Below, one piece after another: positions 1 to 9,131 of a DNA stretch of 64,000 nucleotides. The position numbers and the translations under genes are program-made. Below the pieces are notes generated by a model. That model made no database searches and was not told the DNA's origin. It saw only the letters and a list, made by a program, of their open reading frames with translations. Numbering within the stretch: the stretch's first letter is position 1; each line of letters opens with the position of its first letter. Source of the DNA: Microbacterium esteraromaticum (GTDB taxonomy: Bacteria > Actinomycetota > Actinomycetes > Actinomycetales > Microbacteriaceae); contig NZ_CP118100.1 of the NCBI RefSeq assembly GCF_028747645.1, positions 2,790,001-2,854,000 on the forward strand, given 5' to 3'.

Positions 1-112
1 GGCTGCGGTGGTACTCAAAGGCGTGGGCGCTCCTGGATAGATAGTTGATCGACGTCAACGATACGCCACTAGTTGCGATTGAGCAACCATTGCACAAGAT
101 CAATCACGAGCC

Positions 113-131
113 GAGCGAGCGAGCGAGCGAG
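113..131. repeat. GAGC tetranucleotide run
   Basis: About four and a half tandem GAGC units lie upstream of the DUF2264 gene. Such runs can slip, but this one lies outside the coding frame I chose and before the small upstream frame at 211. No phase-variable role can be shown. Confidence 0.5.
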
Positions 132-210
132 AACAAGAAGCCGGAGCCGACGCAGCTCACCCCGAAAGCCCCTATGGTTGACGCGCAGCATCCGATCCAA
201 TGGAGGACTG

Positions 211-297
211 ATGACCACCCCGTACGAACTCGACGCACACGCGCACGGGGCCGCGCCACGGCATCCGATCACCACCGGCCTCGCCACCTTCGCATGA
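211..297 (+). CDS. possible 28-aa upstream (leader) ORF
   Basis: A short frame starting MTTPYELDAHAHG is preceded by GGAGG at 202-206, four bases before its ATG. Its stop overlaps the ATG of the DUF2264 gene in an ATGA (294-297). The DUF2264 start has no ribosome binding site of its own, so this frame could supply ribosomes by translational coupling. The peptide matches no family I know. It could instead be the displaced N-terminus of the next protein after a frameshift. Confidence 0.35.
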   Translation: MTTPYELDAHAHGAAPRHPITTGLATFA

Positions 298-2291
298 TCA
301 CCCTCCCCGCCGCCGACACCGCTCTCTCGCCTTTCACCGGCTGGACACGCGCACACTGGGAGCGCGTTGCCGACACGATCCTCGACGGAGCCGCCCGCCA
401 CGCCAGCCCCACCGGATCGCTGATCCGCTACCCCGGAGTCCCGGGCGGCCTCGGACGCGACATCGACCATCTCGAGGGCTTCACGCGCACGTTCATGCTG
501 GCGTCGTTCCGCATCGCCGGCGATCCCGCCCGCACCCAGTCGCTGGCCCGGCGCTACGCGCGCGGCATCGCCGCCGGGGTCGATCCGACGCATCCGGAGC
601 GCTGGGTGCGCATCGAAGAGCACGCCCAGGCGAAGGTCGAGGCTGCGGCGCTCGCACTGGGACTGCACCTCACGCGCGACACCGTCTGGGCACAGCTCGA
701 CGATCGCGCGCGAACGCAGACGATCGACTACCTCTCGGCATTCATGGGCGAGCCGTATCCGCCGAACAACTGGGCCTGGTTCCGCATCATGGTGTCGTTC
801 TTCCTCGAGAGCGTGGGCGGGCCGTTCTCGGCATCCGACCGCGACGAGGACTTCGCACTGCTAGACGGATTCGACCTGCCCGGTGGGTGGACCTCCGATG
901 GCGTCGGCCGCGACTTCGACCACTACTGCGGGTGGGCGCTGCCGTTCTACCCGATCGTCTGGGCGCAGCTCGTTCAGGACGATGCCCGCTATGCCCAGCG
1001 GGTGGCTCGGTACACAGAGCGACTGGACGACTACCTCGATGACGCGCTGCACCTGATCGGCGCCGACGGGGCACCGCTACTGCAGGGTCGCAGCCTCACC
1101 TACCGGTTCGCCACGGCGGCCCCCGCGTGGGCGGCCGCGTTCCACGGGCGATCCCGCCACGATCCCGGACTGCTGCGCCGGGCCGCAAGCGGCCAGATCA
1201 AGCATTTCGTCGAGCGCGGCGCCCCCGATGCCGATGGCGTCCTCTCACTCGGCTGGCACCATCCGTGGCGGGCGATCGCGCAGAACTACTCGGGGCTGGG
1301 ATCGCCCTATTGGGCGGCGAAAGGGATGCTGGGGCTGGCCCTGCCCGCTTCGCACCCCGCGTGGACCGCGCCCGAGCAACCGCTGCCGATCGACCGCGGC
1401 GCCTTCGCGCGTGCCCTGTCCGCGCCCGGGTGGCTCGCCATGGGAACGACCGACGGCATCGTGCGCATCGTCAACCACGGCACCGACCATCGCGCCGAGG
1501 GCACCGACCACCCCGACGCGCCCCTGTACGCGAAGTTCGGCTACTCGACAGCGACCGCCCCCGTGCTGACCGATCCCGGCGTCTCCTGGCCCGTCGACGG
1601 GACAGTGGCGCTCGTGCGCGACGGACTGCCCAGCCACCGCTCGGGATTCACCGTGGGGAACACGCTCGCCCTGGACGCGCAGACCCTCCTGGGTTGGTCG
1701 ACGTCGACAGCCCACTGGCCGATCGGCTACGAGGCAGGACCGGACCACGGCGTCGGCACCCACCACGGCGCAACGATGCACGGGCCGCGCATCGACACCG
1801 TATCGGTGACCCACGGCGCGTGGGAGGTGCGATTGATCCGCGTGCACGCCGATGCGCCGCTGCAGCCGGGCGACACACTGCGCGTCGGCGGCTGGGCGCT
1901 GACCGGCGACGTGGCCCCGTTCACCGACGGCCCTGCGCCGAGTGACGCAGCACCCCACGCCGCATGGGCACGGACCGAGCGACTGGCGACCGGCGTCGTG
2001 GCGCTCGGTGAAGACACGCTCGGTGACGTGGCAGACCCGCACTCCTCCGGAGTGCTCACCCTCGACGACGCCACGCCTCTGGCAGGGCGCACCGCGGTTC
2101 CCTGGCTGGAGACGGCCCCGGATGCCGGCGCGTGGCGCGCCTTCGGCATCCACCTGGGCGCCCCCACCGAGGCGACCGCAGCGCCCGTCGTCTCGACCCA
2201 CCACGAGGGCCGGCACATCGCCTGGCCCGACGGGCACGTCACGCGCCTGCCGATCGGCCCGCTTCTCAGCCGCTCCGGCGCGAAACCATGA
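294..2291 (+). CDS. DUF2264 domain-containing protein
   Basis: A 665-residue protein of the DUF2264 family, whose members have roughly 600-660 residues. The start at 294 gives MITLPAADTALSPFTGWTR, which reads like family N-termini. The upstream in-frame extension to 45 is Arg/Pro-rich and unconvincing. Conserved-looking stretches include HLEGFTRTFMLASFRIAGD and GEPYPPNNWAWFRIMVSFF. No signal peptide or membrane helix is visible. The biochemical role of the family is not established; it often sits in carbohydrate-use loci and has been suggested to act on polysaccharides. Here it faces a LacI regulator and galTKE, which fits sugar metabolism. Its last 26 bases overlap the end of the convergent LacI gene. 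Confidence 0.85.
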   Translation: MITLPAADTALSPFTGWTRAHWERVADTILDGAARHASPTGSLIRYPGVPGGLGRDIDHLEGFTRTFMLASFRIAGDPARTQSLARRYARGIAAGVDPTHPERWVRIEEHAQAKVEAAALALGLHLTRDTVWAQLDDRARTQTIDYLSAFMGEPYPPNNWAWFRIMVSFFLESVGGPFSASDRDEDFALLDGFDLPGGWTSDGVGRDFDHYCGWALPFYPIVWAQLVQDDARYAQRVARYTERLDDYLDDALHLIGADGAPLLQGRSLTYRFATAAPAWAAAFHGRSRHDPGLLRRAASGQIKHFVERGAPDADGVLSLGWHHPWRAIAQNYSGLGSPYWAAKGMLGLALPASHPAWTAPEQPLPIDRGAFARALSAPGWLAMGTTDGIVRIVNHGTDHRAEGTDHPDAPLYAKFGYSTATAPVLTDPGVSWPVDGTVALVRDGLPSHRSGFTVGNTLALDAQTLLGWSTSTAHWPIGYEAGPDHGVGTHHGATMHGPRIDTVSVTHGAWEVRLIRVHADAPLQPGDTLRVGGWALTGDVAPFTDGPAPSDAAPHAAWARTERLATGVVALGEDTLGDVADPHSSGVLTLDDATPLAGRTAVPWLETAPDAGAWRAFGIHLGAPTEATAAPVVSTHHEGRHIAWPDGHVTRLPIGPLLSRSGAKP

Positions 2292-3264
2292 CGGGCAGCA
2301 TCCGCAGATCTTCGGGCTCGCCACCCTCGATCAGGTCGGCCAGGCACTGAACGGCCGCCTCGCCGAGGCGATCGAAATCCTGTCGCACCGTCGTGAGCGG
2401 CGGCCGGTACTGGGCGGCATCCGCGACGTCGTCGAAACCGATCACCGCGATATCGTCGGGCACCCGCACACCCGCGTCAGCCAGCGCCCGCAACGCTCCG
2501 AGGGCCATCTGGTCGTTGGCCGCGAACAGCGCGGTGAACGCAGCGTCGGCCGGCTGCGTGCGGCGAGCATCGAGCATCCGCTCTGTCTGCGCGTACCCCG
2601 CGTCGGCGCTCCAATCGCCCCGGACGACGTCGGGAGCAGACGCACCGGCCGTGGCGAGCGCGGCACGCCAGCCGCGTTCGCGTTCGGATGCCGCGAACGA
2701 GTCGAGCGGACCGCCGAGGTGATGCACCGTGCGATGCCCGGCCGCGAGCAGCCGCTCCGTCGCCGCCCGCGCTCCCGCAGCGTGGTCGGTGGCGACGACG
2801 GTGAAGCGCTCATCGGGCGGCGAGTCGACCACGACCAGGCGGATGCCCGCCGAACCCGCCTCGCGGGCGAGAGCCGTGGCCTCGTTCAACACGATGGCGC
2901 CGTCGACGCCCTGGTCATGCAGACGCTCGAACGCGTGCGCGATATCGCCGGCATCCCCCAGCGTGACCACAGTCAGGGCGTACCCGCGTGCGGAGGCGGC
3001 ATCGGCAACCGCCTGCAACATGCGCGAGTTGCCGACCGTCGACAGGGTCTGGGCAACCAGTCCGAGAGTCTGCGTGCGACCGGTGCGCAGCGCACGAGCG
3101 GCACGGTTCGGGCGGTACCCGAGCTCGGCCATCGCCTGCTCGACGCGCAAGCGGGTGGCGGGGTCGACCCGCGGACTGTCGTTGGCGACGCGCGAAACGG
3201 TCTGATTCGACACCCCGGCGCGGGTGGCGACCTGGGCCATCGAGACGCGTCTGGCCTGTGGCAT
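2266..3264 (-). CDS. LacI-family transcriptional regulator
   Basis: A 332-residue repressor of standard LacI length. The N-terminal helix-turn-helix is clear (MAQVATRAGVSNQTVSRVAN, about residues 9-28), followed by the hinge segment NRAARALRTGRTQTLGLV and a periplasmic-binding-protein-like effector domain ending near DDVADAAQYRPPLTTVRQDF. It is divergent from galT, and a perfect 18-bp palindrome typical of LacI operators overlaps the galT promoter (3331-3348). I infer that it controls galTKE, and perhaps itself and the DUF2264 gene. The effector is probably a sugar such as galactose or a galactoside, but no residue shown here proves this. Confidence 0.92.
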   Translation of the reverse strand: MPQARRVSMAQVATRAGVSNQTVSRVANDSPRVDPATRLRVEQAMAELGYRPNRAARALRTGRTQTLGLVAQTLSTVGNSRMLQAVADAASARGYALTVVTLGDAGDIAHAFERLHDQGVDGAIVLNEATALAREAGSAGIRLVVVDSPPDERFTVVATDHAAGARAATERLLAAGHRTVHHLGGPLDSFAASERERGWRAALATAGASAPDVVRGDWSADAGYAQTERMLDARRTQPADAAFTALFAANDQMALGALRALADAGVRVPDDIAVIGFDDVADAAQYRPPLTTVRQDFDRLGEAAVQCLADLIEGGEPEDLRMLPVMVSRRSG

Positions 3265-3285
3265 CCGATCTTCCCCTCATTCACG

Positions 3286-3371
3286 GTTCGCAACTCCGGA
3301 GTGTTGACGTTACCACGGCGCCGCGCGTACCATGTTCACGTGAACATGGAAAATTCTCCGGAGTTGCGAAC
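3286..3371. repeat. 86-bp palindromic repeat, family 1, copy A
   Basis: The ends form an inverted repeat: CGGTTCGCAACTCCGGAG at 3284-3301 is exactly complementary to 3356-3373. The same ends occur at 22196-22281 (86 bp) and 63675-63759 (85 bp). In this copy the interior carries the gal promoter, operator and the first codons of galT, so the right arm encodes galT residues ENSPELRT. Confidence 0.8.
3304..3348 (+). promoter_or_regulatory. galTKE promoter with LacI-type operator
   Basis: A -35 box TTGACG (3304-3309) is followed after 18 bp by a -10 box TACCAT (3328-3333). The perfect palindrome CATGTTCACGTGAACATG (3331-3348) overlaps the -10 box and the galT start. This is a classical position for repression by the divergent LacI protein. 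Transcription from this -10 box would start near 3340, which is itself a GTG in frame with galT, so the message may be leaderless. Confidence 0.7.
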
Positions 3372-4518
3372 CGACGAACTCGGTGCCGGCGTCATCAAGC
3401 GCAGCACCCGCCTGGCCGACGGCCGCGAACTGTTCTACTTCGACGACCCCGGCACCACACTCGGCCCCGAACGCAGCATGGATGCCCGCGCACTCGACGA
3501 GCGCCCCGAGACGGCCACCATGCGCCAGGACGTACTCACCGGCGACTGGATCACGTTCGCCACCAAGCGGCAGAACCGCGTCATGATGCCCAGCGCCGAC
3601 GCCGATCCCCTCGCACCGCAGACGGCATCCAACCCGTCGGAGGTGCCCTCCCGCTACGACGTCGCGGTGTTCGAGAACCGCTCCCCCTCCTTCGGCCCCG
3701 CGCTCAACCGGGCCACCGGCGGTGTTCCCGCCGCGAGCAACCCGACCCGCGGACTCGACGACCTCGCCGAACTCGGCATCGGACGCACCCGCACCAGCAT
3801 CGGCCGCTGCGAGGTCGTCTGCTTCAGCCCTGAGCACGAGGGGTCGTTCGGCAGCCAGTCCATCACCCGCGCACGCACGATCATCGAGGCATGGGCCGAC
3901 CGCACCGCCGCCCTGTCGGCACTGCCCGGCATCGAGCAGGTGTTCCCGTTCGAGAACCGGGGCGAGGCGATCGGCGTCACGCTCCCGCATCCGCACGGAC
4001 AGATCTACTCGTATCCGTACGTCACGCCGCGCACGCAGCGGCTGCTCGACAGCATCCACCGCACCGCTCCCGATCTGATGGGGCGCGTGCTCGACTTCGA
4101 ACGCACCTCGGAGCGCGTGGTGCTGCAGGGCGAGCATTGGACCGCTTTCGTGCCGTTCGCCGCCCGGTGGCCACTCGAGGTGCAGCTGATGCCGCACCGG
4201 CACGTTCCCGACTTCGCCACGCTCAGCGATGAGGAGCGCGACGAGCTCGCGCCGATGTACCTGCGTCTGTTGCGCGGAGTGGATGCCCTCTACGAGACGC
4301 CGACGGCGTACATCGCCGCCTGGCACCAGGCGCCAGTGAACGTCGGCCGCGACACCGTGCGGATGCGGCTGGAACTGACCAGCCCGCGCCGCGCCGAGGA
4401 CAAGCTGAAGTTCCTCGCCGGCTCGGAGGCCGCGATGGGTGCGTGGACGGCCGAGATCCTGCCCGAAGTCGCCGCCGACCGACTGCGCTCCGCGATCGCA
4501 GCGACCTCGACGCACTGA
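3346..4518 (+). CDS. galT: galactose-1-phosphate uridylyltransferase
   Basis: A 390-residue GalT. It transfers UMP from UDP-glucose to galactose-1-phosphate in the Leloir pathway in the cytoplasm. The active-site motif HPHGQ is at residues 215-219 within LPHPHGQIYSYPY. The C-terminal half keeps the typical WTAFVPFAARWPLEVQLMPHRH block. The ATG at 3346 is used here; an in-frame GTG at 3340 coincides with the predicted transcription start, so a two-residue longer leaderless product is possible. The first residues (ENSPELRT) are encoded by a palindromic repeat arm. It heads the galT-galK-galE set. Confidence 0.95.
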   Translation: MENSPELRTDELGAGVIKRSTRLADGRELFYFDDPGTTLGPERSMDARALDERPETATMRQDVLTGDWITFATKRQNRVMMPSADADPLAPQTASNPSEVPSRYDVAVFENRSPSFGPALNRATGGVPAASNPTRGLDDLAELGIGRTRTSIGRCEVVCFSPEHEGSFGSQSITRARTIIEAWADRTAALSALPGIEQVFPFENRGEAIGVTLPHPHGQIYSYPYVTPRTQRLLDSIHRTAPDLMGRVLDFERTSERVVLQGEHWTAFVPFAARWPLEVQLMPHRHVPDFATLSDEERDELAPMYLRLLRGVDALYETPTAYIAAWHQAPVNVGRDTVRMRLELTSPRRAEDKLKFLAGSEAAMGAWTAEILPEVAADRLRSAIAATSTH

Positions 4519-4541
4519 CCCCCGCCCCTCCCCACCCCTCC

Positions 4542-4603
4542 CACGAGGGGTCACAAAACGTTGGGTCACCCCCACTCAACACGACACATTTTGACCCCTC
4601 GTG
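4542..4603. repeat. 62-bp palindromic repeat, family 2
   Basis: It begins CACGAGGGGTCA and ends TGACCCCTCGTG, and is exactly 62 bp like the copies at 16834, 34437 and 34531. It lies in the galT-galK gap. Part of the right arm (CCTCGTGAGGGTG) recurs just downstream at about 4615-4627. As an RNA it would form a stable stem without a U-tract. Confidence 0.8.
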
Positions 4604-4672
4604 AGGGTGGGACGCCTCGTGAGGGTGCGCCCCCTCGCACACGGGGCGACCGAGAATCCGAACCGAGGCACC

Positions 4673-5896
4673 ATGACCCACACACCAGCGACCGAACCGT
4701 CACCGGGCCACACATCAACAGCACAAGCCGCCGCCCGCGACCTGTTCACAGCCCTCACCGGCACCGCCCCTCAGGGCATCTGGTCGGCGCCCGGCCGGGT
4801 GAACCTCATCGGTGAGCACACCGACTACAACGAGGGCTTCGTACTGCCGTTCGCGATCCAGCACCGCACCTACGCTGCGGCGAGCCCGCGCGAAGATGGC
4901 CGCATCCGGGTCGCCTCGACGTTCGCCGATGAGCCGGTCGAGGTGTCGCTCGACGACCTCGACCGACTCTTCCCCACGCCTGCGGGAGAGGCGCCCGCCG
5001 TACCCGAATGGTCGGCCTACGTGCTCGGCGTGGCCTGGGCGATGCGGGCACTCGCCCCCACGCCCGCCGAACACGGTGCCGATATCGCAATCGCATCCGA
5101 CGTTCCGGTCGGCGCCGGGCTGTCGTCGTCCGCCGCGATCGAAGGGGCCGTGGCATCCGCGCTCGACGAGCTCTGGCAACTCAACCTCGACCCGGTGACG
5201 CTCGCACAGGTCGGACGCCGCGCCGAGAACGAGGCGGTCGGCGCGCCCACCGGCATCATGGACCAGATGGCGTCGATGCTCGGCCTGCCCGACGCCGCGA
5301 CCTTCCTCGACTGCCGGACGCTCGAAACCCGCTCGGTGCCGACCGGGTTCACCGCTGAGCACCTTGAACTGCTCGTCATCGACACGCAGGTCAAGCACTC
5401 GCACTCGACCGGCGGGTACCGCGAACGCCGGGCATCGTGTGAGCAGGGCGCCGAGCTGCTCGGCATCCGCTCGCTGCGCGACGCCGGCGTCGAAGACCTG
5501 CCCCGCGCCGCCGATCTGATGGACGACGTGACGTTCCGCCGGGTGCGCCACGTGATCACCGAGAACCAGCGCGTGCTCGACACCGTCGACGCCCTCGCCA
5601 CGCAGGGACCGCGCGCGATCGGTGACCTGCTCGTCGCGTCGCACGCATCGATGCGCGATGACTTCGAGATCTCGGTGCCTGAGCTCGACCTGGCCGTCGA
5701 GACGGCGCTCGCGCACGGCGCGATCGGCGCGCGCATGACCGGCGGCGGGTTCGGCGGGGCGGCGATCGCCCTGATCGAGCACGCGTCGGTTGCGTCGGTG
5801 TCGGATGCTGTCGCGCGGGCGTTCTCGGATGCCGGCTTCGCCGCCCCGCACATCTTCACCGTGCAACCCTCGGGCGGCCCGCGGCGGGACACCTGA
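4673..5896 (+). CDS. galK: galactokinase
   Basis: A 407-residue galactokinase of the GHMP kinase family. It phosphorylates galactose with ATP to galactose-1-phosphate, the substrate of the upstream GalT. The galactokinase signature (PGRVNLIGEHTDYNEGFVLP) is near residues 42-61, the GHMP ATP-binding motif is VPVGAGLSSSAAIEG, and the C-terminal GHMP motif is MTGGGFGGAAIAL. The start MTHTPATEP at 4673 follows a short GAGG; the frame is open further upstream, but that part lies in the repeat region. A 154-bp gap holding a 62-bp palindromic repeat separates it from galT. Confidence 0.95.
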   Translation: MTHTPATEPSPGHTSTAQAAARDLFTALTGTAPQGIWSAPGRVNLIGEHTDYNEGFVLPFAIQHRTYAAASPREDGRIRVASTFADEPVEVSLDDLDRLFPTPAGEAPAVPEWSAYVLGVAWAMRALAPTPAEHGADIAIASDVPVGAGLSSSAAIEGAVASALDELWQLNLDPVTLAQVGRRAENEAVGAPTGIMDQMASMLGLPDAATFLDCRTLETRSVPTGFTAEHLELLVIDTQVKHSHSTGGYRERRASCEQGAELLGIRSLRDAGVEDLPRAADLMDDVTFRRVRHVITENQRVLDTVDALATQGPRAIGDLLVASHASMRDDFEISVPELDLAVETALAHGAIGARMTGGGFGGAAIALIEHASVASVSDAVARAFSDAGFAAPHIFTVQPSGGPRRDT

Positions 5897-5964
5897 CGGC
5901 ACGGGCATCTGACACGGCCCCCTGACACAATGACACTGCGCACCCGCGCGAGGGAAGGAACATC

Positions 5965-6942
<978 letters not shown>

Positions 6943-6950
6943 TCGGCGAC

Positions 6951-7056
6951 ATCACTCCGGTCGCAGTTTCTCCCGGGTCGTCGGGGAGGCAGATCACTCC
7001 GGTCGCAGTTTCTCCCGCTTCCCGGCGTCGGATGCGGGAGAAATTGCGACCGGAAT
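6951..7056. repeat. 61-bp palindromic repeat, family 3, with a duplicated left arm
   Basis: The complete unit is 6996-7056. Its left arm ACTCCGGTCGCAGTTTCTCC pairs with the right arm ending GAAATTGCGACCGGAAT with two mismatches in 23. The left arm occurs a second time at 6951-6975, 42 bp upstream, as an exact 25-bp copy. It sits between the convergent galE and aldehyde dehydrogenase genes, where it could also act as a bidirectional terminator. A related 61-bp unit is at 38583-38643. Confidence 0.75.
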
Positions 7057-7083
7057 GCCGATTCGCCAGCCGAAAGCCAGCGC

Positions 7084-8517
7084 TCAGTCCCAGGCAGACA
7101 TGACGTGCTTGATGCGCGTGTAGTCGTCGAAGCCGTACTGCGAGAGGTCCTTGCCGTACCCGGAGTGCTTGAATCCGCCGTGCGGCATGTCTGACACGAA
7201 CGGGATGTGGGTGTTCACCCACACGCAGCCGAAGTCGAGATCGCGGGTGAAACGCATCGCGCGGTTGTGGTCGCGGGTGAAGACGGATGCCGCCAGCGCA
7301 TAGCGCACGCCGTTGGCCATGCCCAAGGCCTCGTCATCATCCGAGAACGACTGCACGGTGAGCACCGGGCCGAAGATCTCATCCTGCACGGCCTCGTCGT
7401 CCTGACGCATGCCCGACACGATCGTGGGTGCGAAGAAGTAGCCCTGCTCGCCGACCCGCGTGCCTCCGGTCTCGACCTTCGCGTGGCCCGGCAGCCGGTC
7501 GACGAAGCCCTGCACCTGCGCGAGCTGGGCAGCGCTGGAGAGGGGACCGTAGAACACGCCCTCCTCGCGCGGCCCACCAGTGCGGGCGTGCGTCTGCGTG
7601 CGGGCGACCAGCGCGCGCACGAGTTCGTCGTGCACTGATGCGTGGACGATCACCCGGGTCGCCGCGGTGCAGTCCTGACCGGCGTTGAAGAAGGCGCCCG
7701 ACACGATGGCATCCACCGCCTTGTCGATCGACGCGTCGTCGAAGACGACGGCGGGCGCCTTGCCTCCGAGCTCGAGGTGCACGCGTTTGAGATCGGATGC
7801 CGCAGACTCGGCCACGGCCATGCCAGCCCGCACCGATCCGGTGATCGCGACCATCTGCGCACTCGGGTGCGCGATCAGCGCTGCCCCGGTCTCACGCCCA
7901 CCCAGCACCACGTTCAACGCGCCCGCGGGGGTGTGCTCGGCGACGATCTCGGCGAGCAGCAGCGTGGACTGCGGCGTGGACTCGGCGGGCTTGAGTACGA
8001 CGGCGTTCCCGGCGGCGAGCGCGGGTGCGATCTTCCAGACCGCCATGTTGAGGGGGTAGTTCCAAGGGGTGACCTGGCCGATCACGCCGATCGGTTCGCG
8101 TCGCACGTACGAGGTGTGTCCGGCGAGGTATTCACCGGCCGCGCGCCCTTCGAGGCTGCGCGCCGCGCCGGCGAAGAACCGCAGCTGGTCGATCGACTGC
8201 TCGATCTCGTCGGCCACGAGGGTGGCGCGGGGCTTGCCGGTGTCTTGTGATTCGAGGTCGGCGAACTCCTCGGCGCGGGCGGCCATGGCATCCGCGATGC
8301 GGAACAGGGCGAGCTGGCGGTCTCCGGGCGTCGCGTCGCGCCAGGCGGGGAAAGCCGCCGCGGCGGCGGCGTACGCGGCGTCGATGTCGGCGACACCCGA
8401 GAGCGGGATGCTGCCGTACACGCCTTCTGTGGCAGGGTCGATCAGGTCGAGCCGCTCGTCGGTGAGGGCTTCGCGGTACTCACCCGCGATGTGGTTGCGC
8501 AACGTCGTCGTGGCCAT
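7084..8517 (-). CDS. aldehyde dehydrogenase, probably gamma-aminobutyraldehyde dehydrogenase
   Basis: A 477-residue NAD(P)-dependent aldehyde dehydrogenase. The catalytic glutamate lies in LELGGKAPAVVF and the nucleophilic cysteine in FFNAGQDCTAATRV. The N-terminus and the conserved GQVTPWNYPLNMAVWKIAPAL region resemble the PatD/YdcW type, which oxidises 4-aminobutanal to GABA in putrescine breakdown. A divergent Lrp regulator and an FAD amine oxidase next door support polyamine use. A betaine-aldehyde or related substrate cannot be excluded. The intergenic region with the Lrp gene is only 100 bp, so both promoters must lie there. Confidence 0.85.
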   Translation of the reverse strand: MATTTLRNHIAGEYREALTDERLDLIDPATEGVYGSIPLSGVADIDAAYAAAAAAFPAWRDATPGDRQLALFRIADAMAARAEEFADLESQDTGKPRATLVADEIEQSIDQLRFFAGAARSLEGRAAGEYLAGHTSYVRREPIGVIGQVTPWNYPLNMAVWKIAPALAAGNAVVLKPAESTPQSTLLLAEIVAEHTPAGALNVVLGGRETGAALIAHPSAQMVAITGSVRAGMAVAESAASDLKRVHLELGGKAPAVVFDDASIDKAVDAIVSGAFFNAGQDCTAATRVIVHASVHDELVRALVARTQTHARTGGPREEGVFYGPLSSAAQLAQVQGFVDRLPGHAKVETGGTRVGEQGYFFAPTIVSGMRQDDEAVQDEIFGPVLTVQSFSDDDEALGMANGVRYALAASVFTRDHNRAMRFTRDLDFGCVWVNTHIPFVSDMPHGGFKHSGYGKDLSQYGFDDYTRIKHVMSAWD

Positions 8518-8531
8518 GCCGCCACTCTAAC

Positions 8532-8612
8532 CAGGATCCCTACGGAATCGGAAGTATTCTGCGCTAGATCCTGCGAAATCAGTTGCGTTCTCCCGTTTTG
8601 AGTGTCAGGATC
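8532..8612. promoter_or_regulatory. three CAGGATC boxes in a divergent promoter region
   Basis: CAGGATC occurs at 8532-8538 and 8606-8612 on the + strand and inverted at 8567-8573, all inside the 100-bp divergent region between the aldehyde dehydrogenase and the Lrp gene. Spaced repeated boxes suit an Lrp-type octamer. This is inferred from pattern only. Confidence 0.35.
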
Positions 8613-8617
8613 GACAC

Positions 8618-9085
8618 GTGAGCGACAAGTCGAAAGCCCCCGTCCTCGACGATGTGTCAAAGCAGATCATCGAGCTGCTGCAGCAGGACGGACGCCGACC
8701 GTATGCCGACATCGGCCGTGCGGTCGGACTCAGTGAGGCCGCGGTGCGCCAACGCGTGCAGCGCCTCACCGATGCGGGCATCATGCAGATCGTCGCGGTG
8801 ACCGACCCCCGTCAGCTCGGCTTCTCTCGTATGGCGATGATCGGCATCCGCACGACCGGTGATCCGCGCGAGCTCGCCGACGCAGTCAAGGCGATCGACG
8901 AGATCGCCTACGTCGTGGTGACGCTCGGATCGTTCGATGTACTCGCCGAGGCGATCTGCGAATCGGATGAGCACCTGCTCGACCTGGTCTCATCGCGCGT
9001 GCGATCGATCCCCGGGGTGACGCACACCGAGAGCTTCCTCTACGCCGGCCTGCACAAGGACTTCTACAACTGGGGCACGCGCTGA
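8618..9085 (+). CDS. Lrp/AsnC-family transcriptional regulator
   Basis: A 155-residue one-domain-pair regulator. The winged HTH_AsnC is at about residues 10-60 (QIIELLQQDGRRPYADIGRA, then VGLSEAAVRQRVQRL), followed by the RAM ligand-binding domain (GIRTTGDPRELADAVKAI, VVVTLGSFDVLAEAIC). It starts at a GTG. It is divergent from the aldehyde dehydrogenase and co-directional with the FAD oxidoreductase 46 bp downstream, so it probably controls this amine-catabolic cluster in response to an amino acid or polyamine-derived ligand. Confidence 0.92.
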   Translation: MSDKSKAPVLDDVSKQIIELLQQDGRRPYADIGRAVGLSEAAVRQRVQRLTDAGIMQIVAVTDPRQLGFSRMAMIGIRTTGDPRELADAVKAIDEIAYVVVTLGSFDVLAEAICESDEHLLDLVSSRVRSIPGVTHTESFLYAGLHKDFYNWGTR

Positions 9086-9131
9086 CGCCGACCCCCACCC
9101 CTTCCCCGATATCCACAACGGAGTGAGAACT

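Noticed and set aside
1942..3345. Upstream in-frame extension of galT
   Set aside because: It runs through the DUF2264 and LacI genes. GalT family proteins start near the promoter-proximal ATG/GTG at 3340-3346.
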